Shown here: piece by piece, positions 25,655-38,695 of the stretch
Layout: each line of letters opens with the position of its first letter
Position numbering within the stretch: position 1 is the first letter of the stretch
Assembly (NCBI RefSeq): GCF_000003855.2
Contig: NW_003101678.1
Span: forward strand, 1,040,900-1,104,899
Source of the DNA: Blastomyces gilchristii SLH14081
Taxonomy: Eukaryota; Ascomycota; Eurotiomycetes; Onygenales; Ajellomycetaceae
Direction: 5' to 3'
Length of the DNA stretch: 64,000 nucleotides
Position numbers and translations under genes: made by a program
The notes under the pieces: model-generated
What the model saw: only the letters and a program-made list of their open reading frames with translations
The model's database searches: none
Told to the model about the DNA's origin: nothing

Positions 25655-25738
25655 GAGGTCAGCTTACATAACGAGGTCAAGTGACGCACTTAGTGAGGTC
25701 AAGTTTTCTGTTTCCTGCTGCTTCCTGGTTCACAGTTA
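25655..25738. repeat. GAGGTCAAG-type repeats right of Copia copy 2
   Basis: Counterpart of the block at 19849-19985. Ends next to the GCATG target site of the outer nested element. Confidence 0.5.
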
Positions 25739-25743
25739 GCATG

Positions 25744-25861
25744 TGTGAGAGAGGTTGAACGTGGTTGATTGTTGTTATCTAACTAACTAGCAGCTAGTGG
25801 AAGCTAAATATATGGATGTGTGTGGGTCACGTGGGTTAGGGCTTGTGTAGTAGCTCCAACA
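25744..25861 (-). repeat. Outer element LTR (left, 3' LTR)
   Basis: 118 bp, TGTGAGAGAGG...CTCCAACA on the plus strand. Contains a CACGTG site. Confidence 0.87.
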
Positions 25862-26105
25862 CCCCCCCATGCTACGCAGGCCAGTTAACCCACGCAGTCA
25901 AAAGCACCCAAATCATTCACTGCAATAAAAATTAATTACAAAAAGTAGAGTCTAGTTTCCTCATAAGGACTAAGCTCCATACATGAAAAATCATAAAAAA
26001 CATGCAAGAAGAACGCCCAAATCCGTCCTTCCAGTATTGGTATTACCCCCAGTCGTTCTGGCGCCGCGGGATCTCATTCTCATTATTTTTGTGGTTTTTC
26101 ATTGT

Positions 26106-26290
26106 CATAGGCATAGGCATAGGTCATCGGCATAGGTCATCATATGGGCAATCGGTGGCCCGGCATCATATAGGCACTGGGGCCTGGCATCGTAGGCACT
26201 GTGGCCTGGCATCATGGTCATCGGTATGGGCATCGTAGGCACTGGGGCCTGGCATCATATAGGCACTGTGGCCTGGCATTGTTATCGGTA
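26106..26290. repeat. Minisatellite inside the outer element
   Basis: Irregular tandem units built from GCATAGGTCATCGG and from AGGCACTGTGGCCTGGCATC, about 25-45 bp each, several copies. Not part of any frame seen. Confidence 0.6.
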
Positions 26291-26411
26291 TTTCCATCGT
26301 TTTGGCGTCGATATTGGCGGTCATCATGAGCATCATCAGAAGACTTGCTCAGTATTGTAGCATACAGGTGTAGCAGCATCATCATCATTGTCCTTCTTTC
26401 TATTCTTTCAA

Positions 26412-26640
26412 TCTGCAGGTCATTTCTCTGGATGTTCAAACCAGCAGCTTGATTCATCATGGCCTTTCATCTTGCAGGCAGTGCATTTCTTCTTGATGTT
26501 CTTATTATCCTTCGCGTCCTTGATGGCATCTTTGTTATTCTTTGTGGCATTGGCGGCATCTTTGGTGTTCTTGGTGGCATCATCACAGTCTGCCATATCT
26601 TCGTGTTCTGAAGAATTATCTTGGGATTGATTATTGCGTC
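26412..26640 (-). pseudogene. Gag zinc-knuckle remnant of outer element
   Basis: Minus-strand frame with a Lys/Asp/Asn-rich stretch followed by CTACKMKGHDESSC, an exact C-x2-C-x4-H-x4-C knuckle, then WFEHPEK and a TGA. It is the only coding trace in the element. The stop next to the knuckle and the lack of pol show that it is a fragment. Confidence 0.65.
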
Positions 26641-26834
26641 ATCTTCGCGCGGTTATTGGTGTTGAAAAGGATCCAGCTATCTGATTCTCTGGAGTCTCTT
26701 CGCGGTTGATCGATCTCATATTGACGGGCATTTGATATGAAGTATTTGAATGAAAGAAGCAGCTATTTGAAAAGCTTATTGTATGATTATTGCATGGTTA
26801 TAACACTTCGTAGAAGTGCAAGGGCTTCATAACC

Positions 26835-26880
26835 TGTGAGAGAGGTTGAACGTGGTTGGTTGTTGTTATCTAACTAACTA
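26835..26880 (-). repeat. Outer element LTR (right, first part)
   Basis: First 46 bp of the right LTR, interrupted at its TA by the pogo-type transposon; the rest is at 42036-42107. Confidence 0.87.
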
Positions 26881-26963
26881 ACCGTGCCATGCTTACTCAC
26901 TCTCTCTAGTGAGTGCGCCACAGTGTACAGAAAACCACACTGTACAAAAAATATTTTGAATAT
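26881..26963 (+). repeat. Left terminal inverted repeat of pogo/Fot1-type element
   Basis: Starts ACCGTGCCATGC. Contains the internal inverted pair ACTCACT / AGTGAGT around a CTCTCT core, a possible transposase-binding hairpin. Confidence 0.87.
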
Positions 26964-26999
26964 AGTAATCTTCAAAAATTAATTAATAATCATCATCAC

Positions 27000-27830
27000 A
27001 TCTATCTATAATATAAAGATTATCTATATACTCATTAGAAGATGTAGAATTCACTGTAGATTGAGATTCTATAAAATTATCTTATTATAATTAAGTAACT
27101 ATAGATTTTATAGATTTGATTTTAATTAATCAAAGATTCTTATTAAATGTCTTTTTCATCTCATCTACTCTATGAGTTGTGATCTTGTAATTGACATTTT
27201 TAATAGTAAGAACTTCATCTACTTACACCTGTCTGTGAAAGAATTTAATAACTTAATATCTATTTTCTTAATAATAATCTATAACTTCATTCTTATAGTG
27301 TGTATTCAATTTCATCTGAATTATACTACTCTTAAAGATCTTATTCAACTATCTTATTAAATCAGATATAAGAGTACTCTTCACATCTTCTAAGATCTTG
27401 ACTGCTCTATTAATTTAATAATATAGTTTTATAACTGTCTCTGAAGAGATTAATTATAAGAAGACAGTTAATAGTTAATCTACAGATAATAAGATAAAGT
27501 AATTATATATATTACTATTATTATTATATATGTTGAGATTTAGAGTATTATCAATGATAAGAGGTCTTAACTAATTAAAAATTATATTATAATTAACTGA
27601 ATACATTCTGCAGTCAGTAAAGTCAGCTCTCACAGTATCAGATTTAAATACTTACAGTTAAATACTCTTCAAATTAATAAGAAATTATCTGTTATTATAC
27701 TACTTATATCTGTAGTAAGTGATTTTATTAACTGTCTTTATATAATAATACTTATACTGCTGAAAAGATATATTATTAAGAGATTATAAAATATGACTTA
27801 TATAAGATAAGAATTTGAATAGAATAATCT
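27000..27830 (-). pseudogene. pogo/Fot1 transposase, C-terminal part
   Basis: Continues the transposase after the Copia insertion. Starts with a decayed ILFKFLSYISHIL, matching the HTSHILQPLD block of pogo/Fot1 transposases, then VFKSDTVRADFTDC, which fits the usual AFKPETI...F.K.G region. A few residues at the junction are missing. The end of the frame is unclear. Confidence 0.68.
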
Positions 27831-28010
27831 TATAAAGATTACAGTATTAAATGAATTCTTCTATTAGTAAAAGTGATATAATAGAGTAGTTGATTAATTA
27901 TTGAGATCTACCTATTATACGGCCTTTTATATGTGATAGGCATTTGCTAAGTGATCAGTGAACACCTCACTTATACAGAAGCAGTCAGTCTGTAGAGAGA
28001 GAATCTAATA
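27831..28010 (-). repeat. Copia copy 4, 3' LTR
   Basis: Core 27874-28010 shares TTTTATATGTGATAGGCATT and flanking sequence with the partner LTR. The first about 43 bp align less well. Confidence 0.72.
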
Positions 28011-28079
28011 CCTCTCTTAACTGCTACTTCACTAAGTAGACATTTACAACTCAGCAGAGCAGTTCTATAACTGAAGAAA

Positions 28080-31000
28080 GAATATTATATATAAAAATAG
28101 TAGTGTCTTTCATCAAAGATTTTGCGGAGGACTAACAAGAATTCAGAGTATAAGAAAATAAAGAAAACAGTAAAATAAATGAATGAATGAACTACTATAG
28201 AAGTAGCAGGCTGATAAGACTCTGTATCTATTAAGATATCTTCAGAGCTTTTCTGACTGTAGATGTTCAAATTTCTAAGTTAATCAGAGTATCTTTATAA
28301 ACTTCAGCTATTAAAGCTTTTGTTAGAATATTCACAGTTATACTAATAATGTCTATTTATATGATTTTGATAATGCCTGCAGCTGCAGTATCACAGACAT
28401 GATGATGTTTAATATTAAGATAATATACATTGCAGATGACCTTTTCACTGTTTACTACAGTGATCACTGATTACTCTGTTATTATCAATATATAGAGAAA
28501 CTGTAAAATTGAGAAGTAGAAATTCAAGCTTTATAAGTAGTCTGTGTAGCCAGATTACAGTTTTGAGACTCTTAGAGATAGATATGTACTCTGCTTCTAT
28601 AATACTCAGCATCACAATCATTTACTTAATTAATTTTCATATAATTAATCTATCAGTGAGACAGATGAGAAGATCTGATATAGATTTACAGTTGCTGATG
28701 TCACCTGCTTAATCAGAATCTGTAAAGACTTCAAAGTTGAGCTTTTCTGCTCTGATAACATAGTGAATATAGTGATCAGTTGTGCTGTGAATATAGTAAA
28801 AGAGTCATTTGACTGCAGTTCAGCATGCTTGTATAGACTTACTTGATTAATAGATGAGTTTAACAGTTGTAAAAAATATATCAGAAAGAGTGTATATAAT
28901 AAGATGTTAAAGTGATTCAATGACTTACTGATATTTGAACTCATCAAGAGATTTGAGATCAGAGAGTGAGTTAAAGACAGGTTTCATGAGAGTTCTTACA
29001 GTCTGAGAATCAGTTATTTCAAATTCCTTCAATATTGATTTAATATAGATGACTTGTGATAGCTTGATATCACTGTCATTCTTCTCAATCTTCATGCTTA
29101 AGTAGTAATTTACAGGTTTCAGATCTTTCATTATAAATCAATTGATAATTTGATAAAACACCTGTTCAATAATGTTCACATTGAGATCTATTAACTTAAC
29201 ATTATTTACATAGAGAGTGAGAAATATCTGAGAATCTCTTTTAAATCAGAGACTCTCATCATAATGAGAGAATTTGAAGCTGATATTCTTGAGATGACTT
29301 ATAAGTAGGTTGAATCACAGGTAGAGAATCTGTTTGAGACTGTAGAGAGACTGCAGAAGCAGGCATATATAACTAGTATTATTATCAAATTCAGTCAGTT
29401 ACTTTATGTAGAGCTGCTTATTAGATAACAGATCTGCATTCAGAAATACTGTGATGAAATCAACTTGATAAATATTTCAACTTTTCACTACTGTCACTGT
29501 AAGTATAGTGTGAATGACAGAAGCAGAGATGACAGAGATATAGATATCATTGAAATTAACACTCTTTTATTAATGAAAGCTCTGAACAACTCATCTTATC
29601 TTATAGAATAATATATCACTGTTTACATCAGTTTTAACATGATAAATTCAGTGACTGTCAAGAATCTGAGTTTTAACAGTTAACTTATTCACAATCTTGA
29701 AAATTTTATACTCAGCTATGAAGTCAAGCTCTTTCTTTATAACAGCTATTCAAGCATTCTTTTGCAGAGATGCAATTATCTTCTTATATATTTACAGAAC
29801 TTTAATTTCTTCAACAGTCTCAGAGTCTCAGCACACAGCACAGATCTTGAACATATAATAGAGCTGAAATTCAATGATGTTGAATATCTTCAAGATAATA
29901 GAGTTGAAAGTTATGACATTTTTTCAAGATCTTCTGTGTCTTTTTGAAGTTATAGATGACTTCTCACTAACTTTCTTTCAGAGATGTCTGACTTTGTGAC
30001 CTGTGACTGTAGTAACAGATGAGAAAGAGATGTTCTTGACTGATATCTATACAGAGAGAAACTCTTTCTGCAGAGATGCAGAGATCAGTAACAGATTAAC
30101 ATAGAGATAATCATTACAGATAAGAATGTCTGTAGTCAGTGTATAAGATATATCAATTGTATTATAATTATCAAGCACTGAGCTCACTAGCTGTGATAGT
30201 GTGACATTCTCATTGAATTTCACACTGCTGAATATGATGACTTCATCTTTTACAGAGTTTTATATTCTGTATATCATCTCACTATAATATTCAATCAGAA
30301 TTATTCATTCACTGTATTCAGTAAACTTATTATAATCTTCTCAGAAACCTTCTTTGAGAATATGAACAGGTGATTTAATCATCTGTAAGTCATTGCTGTG
30401 CAGAAATAATCTGCCTTTTCATACTTTATAGAGAATTAGTAGAATTCAGTTCTTCAGTTGAATTGTATCTGAGAATAAGAGAGTGCTTGTTGAGGCTATA
30501 TTGATATACAGTATTGCTGTAAACACAGTCTCTGCTCATAGCTTGACTGATAGACCTGCTTATATCATTATAATGTGAGCTTTTGAGATAATAGTTTGAA
30601 TGAACTGTTCTGTAATATTATCTTAGTTAAGAGTATAGAGCTCTGTTGACTCTCATTTGACACTGAATTCAGTGAGAACTGCTTACATCTATTGATCACT
30701 TATTTCAGTGACTCTGTCAGAATGTGCAAATACAACTTTTATATTCAGATTCTGAAGATGTTTAAGATGGAAATTAATAACATTCAGCAGCTGATCTTTG
30801 TTCTTGAGAAAATAAGCAGTTTTATGATATATGACATTGTTCACTATAAAGAGTAGATATCTGTAATCTTGAAGAGATGAAGAAAAATTATTAAGAGTGC
30901 TGAAGAATTCACTATCTTCTATAATATCAAAGTGCAGACAGATACTACAGATGTTTTTTCTTATCATAGAGATCTGTGAGATCTTCTTCTTAACTTTCAC

Positions 31001-32700
31001 AAGTTTGCAGGTCTCACAGAACAGCATTTCAGAGTCTCTCTTGATTTTAATATTAGAGATGAGGTCTTTCATCAGTTATTAAATATCAGTGATGTTCAGA
31101 TGTTCTAGATGCACATGCTATGCAAAGAGTGTATTATTATAATTCAGAAGTGTCTACACAACTGCAGCTAGAACAGCTTCACAGATACTGTGTATAGAAT
31201 AGACATGATAATTTGTTTTCACAGTATAGAAGTATTGATTATATTCATCAATTATCTCAAAATCAATGATGTGATCATTCTTATCTCAAAGAAGGTCAAA
31301 GTCAAATCCTTCATTAATAAGCTGACTGAAGCTTAAGAGATTGCAGAAGACTGCTGATGAGTAGTGAACATTTTACAAATTCAATTTCATTTCATTTATA
31401 TGAATACAGATCTCATTAATATTAGTGAGTATGATTAACTCATTATTGATTTCTTCTACAGAGTCAAGTTCTTCTTTGTTATCTAAAGTATATATATATT
31501 TGAAGACACTTCTATCAGATGTCATAGTGTAAGAAGCTGCAGTGTTTAAGTATTATAGAGAATCTCTATAAACTGTAGTAGTAGATAGAGCTTTTGCAGT
31601 AAATGCAAAGTTAAAGTTCTTTTCACTGATAAAGAATGTTAAGTTCTTTTCACTGATAAAGAATGTTAAGTTCTTTTCAGTATAGTATTCAATTGCAGAA
31701 TAATTGATTCTTTGATATTCTGATGATTGATCTTTTCAGTTCTTAAGAAAGTAATCAGTTTTATTATATTCACAGTGAATACAATACTTACACTTTATCA
31801 CTGTGTTGAATATATTCTCATAGTGAAGATTAGATGTATTTCTTCTTTTACTGTGATTAGTTTGCTGTGATCTAAGCTTGCTTATCTCAGTGAGTTCTGC
31901 TTTATTATCATCATTCTTATTCTTTTTCTTTTTCTTTTTCTTTTTCTTTTCAGCTTCTTTCACTGATATTTTCTTTTTATTGTTTTTTGATCTGATAACT
32001 GTCTTATAGTGAACTAGATTATTAATAAGATCATTGAAATTGATCTCTGAAATGAATATCTTTGAAATTTCTTAATATAGATTCTTAAGATAGATTTGAA
32101 TGAATATTTATACATAGATTCTCAGATTATAAATGAATTATTGAGTAAGAAAGTCTTTGAATATTGATCAGTCATGTGTGTTAATATCATTTATTATCAT
32201 CTATCAGTGCTTTGTATACAGTGTAACATTATTTTTATAATCAGTAATTAACATAGTAATAATCTTATTGTATAATTTGAATTGAAGATCTGCTCAGTGT
32301 ATTTAATATTTCAATTCAACTGTTTATTATAGTGCAGTGACTTATCTCATTCTGGTGATATTATTATTATCAGTCTGATTGAATTTGAATTGAGTAAGTA
32401 TTTACAGCTCAGTCTTTATTGAGTTTCACATACACTTTTATAATCAGCTTTCTTTATATTATCGGATTTTTAAATCATCACTTACAAGCTGAGTATCTGA
32501 GAAAAGCTCTTCATTCACAAGAATGTGAGATGCATCAATTAAAACTGCTTTTGATTTAATTTCACAGTATTAAATATCATAGTCTTTCAGCTCTGAGAGC
32601 TTTATAATAATCTTCATTTCAATATAACTGTAATCATTCTTGAATTCACAGAACTTATCTGTTTTAGTGACTAAGTTCACAGGTATAGTGAGATTGAGAT
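28080..32700 (-). pseudogene. Copia copy 4 gag-pol remnant
   Basis: Minus-strand order: Lys-rich gag end with zinc-knuckle remnant (CKYCIHCEYNKTDYF, about 31.75 kb), protease region (LNTAASYTM), integrase zinc region (HVHLEHLN and FCETC, about 31.1-31.0 kb), integrase core (LHFDII near 30.92 kb, FAHSDRVTE near 30.72 kb), and the RT end at 29131-28925 (KDLKPVNYYLSMKIE, the stretch after the Copia RT active site). Some 100-residue segments stay open, so decay is lighter here than in copies 1-3, but no complete frame exists. Confidence 0.82.
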
Positions 32701-33101
32701 TTATTCTCTAATTCTGTGATCACTTATTATTATTATTATTCTTCAATTATAGATGTATGCAGTCAGAGACTATGACATCTACCTGAGAACCTTTAGTTCT
32801 CAGGGTTTTTCCTATATCTATAGAGTCAACTATTATACACTTATCAATTTCAGATATGCAAAATCAGAAAATTCCAGCTCAGAATACAAAAACTGTTTAC
32901 AAATTGCAGTATTTCAACACCTATTAATACTTTGAAATCATTTGAAAACATCATGACAAAGGAAAAGAGAACATAGTCCTAAAGATAGACACATTAAATA
33001 GATAGATAGAAAAGAACAGAAAGAAACAAGTACAGTAAAGAAAGACTATAACAAAATAAAATTATTAAAAGATAGTGTATAGCTGTTTTAACAGACTATA
33101 T

Positions 33102-36100
33102 CTAATCAATTTTCATCTCTTCATATTCAGATACTTCTGAGTTGAGTCATTTTCTTGTAGCTGCTTGAGTTTCTGATAGAAAGTCTATTAAGTATTTAAG
33201 TCCTGTCTCAGTTGAGAATAAGAACCTCATATTTAATTGATTTAAATCATACTTCTTCTTTAATCTGACTCTGAGACTATTGTATAATGCACAATGCATT
33301 ACAATATGCTCAGAATTCTCCTTTGTATTACAGAATGAGCACTCTGTTGAATCAAATCTATCATCAAATCTTTGTATATAGGATTTGAAATAACCATGTT
33401 CTAGTTTTAGCTGAATTATGAATGAGAATATTTTCTTTTTACATTTAATTGAACAAGATTTCCACTTTGATTTTGTCTCAAATCTTGAATAATGTATGCT
33501 CTTCTTTTGTTTCTGCCAGCTTTCATTTCACTTATTTAAACAAGATTCTTTTATCTTTCTCTTTATGAAAGACCAGGACACTGTTTTTTGAATAGATCTG
33601 CTTAATTCTGAACCCTTTTTTGCAGCTGAATCAGCCAATTCATTGCCATGAATATTCATATGAGCAGGAACTCAATGCAGGTGAATTATCAGTTTAGATA
33701 TTCTTCTCTTTTGAATTTTCAAAACAGAGTTTAAAATCAGGTCAAGATTCATTTAATCATTATGAATCTGACTATTTCTAAGTCTTTTTAAAGCAGCTTG
33801 ACTATCAGAGAATATTCATGCCTCTTTCAAACTATTTCCTCTTTTATGAGATTTTATTTCAATGAGTTTGAAAGCTTTCACTATTGTAAATAGTTCAGCA
33901 TCAAAGACTTCAGATTCACAGCCTAAATTTCAGAAATCTGAGATAAAACTGATATTATCTTCAGTATAAGCAATGCCTGTATCTAATCTATTCAAATTCT
34001 CATTTTTTGAGTTATCTGAGTAAATCAGAATAGAGTCTTTTATATTGATTGTAGAGATCTTCTTCAAATGCTGTTCATATTCTCTCTCTTTAGATAGTTC
34101 ACTTATTTATAACTCTATGAGAGATTTCAGCTTTGCTCTTCAGAGAGATATCTTCTCATGATTAATTTTCTCAACATTTAATGAAGAAAATTGATTCTTA
34201 ATAAGTGAACATAGTCTATACAGTTGAGAGGGCATTTTCTTTAAAACATTATTCTCATTTCAATCAAGAAATCTATTTCAATCCAGTTCATTTCCTGAGT
34301 TAACTGATGGAAATGAAGAAGAGACTCTTTCTCTGATTATATGATTTGAGCTCATCTTTATGACTCTCAGAGCATAGTTCATACAGGCCTTTTTAAATTG
34401 AATAGCAGGAGATGAAATTGAGGCTTCAATTTTCATTGCTTTAATAGAAGATGATTTGAATGCTCTCAGAATTCTTCTCAAAGCTCTGTTTTATAAACTT
34501 TGAAACAGTTCAGTGAAGTTATCTTGATTGTTTCATCAAACTTGAACTTCATAATCAGCTACTGAGATAATACAGGCTATGTACAATTGTCTCATAGCCT
34601 GAAAAGATAAACCTCTCTCAGTATTTGATAGTCTGATTATACTATTCAGTAGTCTCTCTGCCTTGATGATTCTTTGTTGAATATGATATTTAAAATTCAA
34701 CTTGGAGTTTAATCATACTCCTAGTCATTTGACATTCAAACTGGGTTTAATCTCTTTATTCAGAAGAGTTAGACTTAGTTCTTTCTTATTAAATCTGAGA
34801 AAAAAGTGAATTAACTCAGTTTTATTCATATCAAATTGAATTAGATTGATATCTGCTCTAACAAAGATTTCCTTTACTGCTTTCTCAATCACTTCTAAAT
34901 TCTCTTTGATTGTCTTTGAACTGTAGAGAAGATCAATATTATCTACATAACTTGAAGATCTCACTATTTTCATCTCTCTATTCTTGAATAAATATGCAGT
35001 GTATATTGCAAATAAAACAGGTGAGATTGAAGATTCTTGTGATACTTCTATTTTTATCTCAGTTTTATCTTGTTTTCTTTCATCAAAGAATAGTTGTATA
35101 ATTCTTTTAGATATGAAACAATCAACTCATTTTATTAGAGAAAGTGACAATTTTAACATCTTCAAAGTTTGAATCATCTTAGACTTTGAAACATAATCAA
35201 ATGCATCTTTTATGTCAATAAAAACTGCAGTTGAGACCAGGTCTTCATGCTTTGCTACTTAAACATTATGAAGAACTGAGAGAACAGTGTCAATTGCAGA
35301 TCATTGTTTTCTATCTCTCATTTATTCATTAAATAGAAGAGAATCACTAATAGAGCTTATAAAAGATAATCTAGTAGCTATTATCTTTTCTAGAACTTTT
35401 CTCAAACAGTTCAACAGAGATATTACTCTATATGACTTAGAAACTGAAGCTTTTCTATTAGATTTTGCAAGGATTACTTCAGTAGCTTCTCTCCAGCATT
35501 CAGAATGATAACCATTTCTTAAGAGATTGAAAAAGAGCTCAAAATATTCATTCTTCAAGTAGGAATATGTGTTTTGAATAATTAAATGATTAATTGAATC
35601 AGGCCCTGCAGTAGTTTTAATTGAACTTGAGAATATTGCTGACTCTAGTTCATCATCTGTAAGCTCAGGCCATTCCCAGTTATTTTCATCAATATATTCA
35701 TGAAATGACATATTCTTCTCTTCTAAATGTGATGAGTTTTGAAAGAGAATTCTTATAAAAGCTTGATATTTTTTCTCAAAAGAGTTTGCTGTATACAATT
35801 CATTCTGAAATTCATATTCTAAGGTTGAAAGCTTTGCTACACTTCTTGTTTTAGTATAGTTAAAGACTTTAAAAACTTCTTTTTCTTATACTTCTTCAAG
35901 AAATTTGTTTCAGCAATCTGTTTTGACTTTTTTAATATCTGAAAAATATTCATTTTGAATAGCTTTGAACTCTTCATCAGATATTAAGTTATTCTTTCAC
36001 TCTCTCTTAGCAGTGACTAGTTACTTTCTTTTAGAAGTGATATTCTCATTTCATCAAGGTTTGAAATACTCAGAAGACTTTTTCTTTGAAATATTTTCTT

Positions 36101-37046
36101 CAATACTTGTTAGAAGAATAGATGTAATCAGCTTTGCTCTATTCTCAAGCATTTCATTTGAGATATCTTGACTTTGATTTCAATAAAGCTCACTCTGTCT
36201 TTCAGATTTCAGCTGTTTTACTCTTTCTTCAACTGCTTTTCAATCAGCTTTTTCAAAGTTATACTGATTAGAGAGAAGAAGATTTTCACTTCTTTATTTT
36301 TCACTCAGTTCAATATCAAATTGAATGATCTCATGACCTGATTCTGAGGTTTCATTTGAATCAATAAACCAGTTTATAAGTCTTTTTTCAATTAGATTTT
36401 GTGATATGAAAGTTAGATCTATAATAGATTTCTGTTTCATGCCTTTTCTAAAGAATGTTTATTGATCAGACTTGTTAACTAAATCTATTGAATACTTAAA
36501 AGTTCATTCAATCAGTTTATCTACTCTTACTGCTCTTATGCACTCTGAGTTTCATCAGAGATGATATGCATTGAAGTCTTCTGCAATTATAGAGTTTTTT
36601 AAGAGAGTTATATTCAAAAATCCTCTATCAATTGTTCAGGTATTGTTGTTTTCTTTCAATGACTTTTCATTATAGATATTTATAAGTTGAATAGTATCAA
36701 ACTCATTCTCTTTATCTATAATATCACTCACTAGAATATCAGAGTCAGATATGATATCAAATCTCAAATTAAATTGATACCTTGATCTTTTTCTCTCATA
36801 GATCACTACTCTTGATTTTATCTCAGATTTTTCAGGAAGAAAGTAGTAATAGCTTGAATGAGAAATAATGTACTTTTACTCAGTATCAAAGTTTGATTCT
36901 TGAAGAAGTACAAAGTCAACTTTTTATTCAAATGCAATCTGAAGACAAGAATAAATACAATTTGAGTTTCTATTCACATTATTTTGAATAAATGTGATTT
37001 TTGAAAAGTTTTTAAACTTTTTTTATTGTTTTTGTTGTATATTCAT
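33102..37046 (-). pseudogene. LINE ORF2 (AP-endonuclease, reverse transcriptase, RNase H)
   Basis: Begins at an ATG 29 bp after the ORF1 stop and ends at a TAG. Domains in order: endonuclease with a FNAYH-type motif near 36.56 kb; RT with AGPDSIN near 35.6 kb, SYRVISLLNC near 35.42 kb and active site SYVDNIDLL near 34.95 kb (V and N replace A and D); RNase H with IFSDSQAALK near 33.81 kb; and a final CSFC...H...H-C tail near 33.3 kb. It is open for long stretches (35798-35322, 34973-34725) but cut by scattered stops, many of them TGA at likely tryptophan positions. Confidence 0.83.
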
Positions 37047-37074
37047 ACTAAGAGAGAGTAGAGATAGAGTAGAA

Positions 37075-38695
37075 TCTAATTTCTATTATCAGATAGTAGA
37101 TTATAACTATTTTGAAAAGTAGGAATCTCAACTGCTTGCATTATATCTAGTTTATCATCAGAGTCATTTCTCAATTCTCTAATGTTAACAGAAGTTTGAG
37201 AATTCAAATTTTATTTACACTTAGCTGAAGAGTTGAAGTTTGAAGATCTAGATAGTTGAGAATTTCTTCTTTTTAAGCTTGCAGTTGCAGATTTACTAGC
37301 TTGACTTTTCTCTTCAGTTTTAGATTCACTTTGAGCTTCATCTTTTCTTCAGTTCTTCTGAGTTCTTGAAGCAAATACACATTCTTTTGAGCTAGATGCA
37401 TATTTTTCTTTGCAATTGAAGCACTTAAGCAGAGTATATTGATATATTTCATCTCTTTTTAAGCATGTTTCATAATTATGCTCACTAGTTTTGTGATCTC
37501 TAGTACAGAATGCATATTTTGAGTCTCTGAAACAAGAGATTGTAAAGTGTTCATATCTTTGACAGTTTGAACACTGTGTTTAAGCTTTGAGATTCATTCT
37601 TGAGTCTTTGTATTCATGAACTCTCATTTTCAAATCTGTTACTCTTACTTCAGAGATTCTTGATTGTTCAAGTATCTTTATATACACTAGAACAGAGGCA
37701 TTTCTTCTACTCTGTCTGAACTCAATTGAATTAAGTCACACAGGCGCTTTTCTCAGTTGAATAGAATTGTATTCTTTCAATTCATTTTTAAGAAGTAGCA
37801 TTTCTTCCTCACAGTCAAAGATTTCAACTGAAATATTATAAAGAATGAATTTATCTCACTTTTCATCTCTCTCAGATAGAATTATTATATTTAACAGAGA
37901 TTCTACTGCTGACTTTCAGAGATTCTCATTCTGAATAAGGAATTCTGCACTGAATTCAGGCATTGTGATCAGAATGATGAAGTTTTCAAAGAAGAATGAC
38001 TCAATTGAAGCTATAACTGGTTTTTAAACTTCAATATCAGTTATTAACTGAGAAAAGAACTGCTGATTGATTTCATTTCTAATTCTGAAAATGAGGTTTG
38101 AGTTTAGCTTATTTCTCTACAATATGTCCTGATTTGAGACTTTGAGAATAAGCCTTCTATTTCTGGAGATTTGAAGATTTTTCTCTTTTTGCATTTTTTT
38201 CTTCACTCTTCTATCAATAGAAGTATGAGCAGTATTCTTCTCAGTTTTCTCAGAATTTTAAGCAGGTTTTGAGATAGTAGATTTAGAGATAGCAGGTTTG
38301 AAGACAGCAGATTCTGCTGCTTGAGCATATGTTTTCTTCTGATTTAAAGAAGAAGAAGAAGACAAAGTAGAAAAGAAGAAAGAGCAAACTGAAGAGTCAG
38401 TGATTGTATTAGAAATTTTCAAAGTTTTTTAAACTGTGTTTGAAATTCTAAGTTTGAACTTGATCACTTTCTGTAGTTGTCTAGTCTGAGCATGAAGAAT
38501 TAACAGAACTTCTTCATTCATCTCACTCAGACACTGCTTTTCAAGAATTTTACTTACTTTTTCAAGTTTCTGTATTTCAAGAACTTGTTGTTTCTCTATT
38601 TCTTCTTTCTTTCTTCTCTTCAGAATTTCAATCTCAGAAATAGCATCTGAGAAAGCATCCTTTTTCACATCAACTGAGTGTACTTTTGAACTCAT
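37075..38695 (-). pseudogene. LINE ORF1 (gag-like, zinc knuckles)
   Basis: Starts at an ATG with an acidic/lysine-rich coiled-coil-like N-terminus (EIEILKRRKKEEIEKQ). Towards the end come cysteine motifs CSNCQRYEHFTISC and CFNCKEKYASSSKEC, at about 37.58-37.39 kb, the paired knuckles usual in Tad1 ORF1. It binds the element's RNA in related LINEs. Broken by several in-frame stops, so not functional as read. Confidence 0.78.

Noticed and set aside
26106..26290. CRISPR-like array
   Set aside because: Units vary in length and sequence, with no constant repeat and unique spacers; it is a eukaryotic minisatellite inside a transposon.
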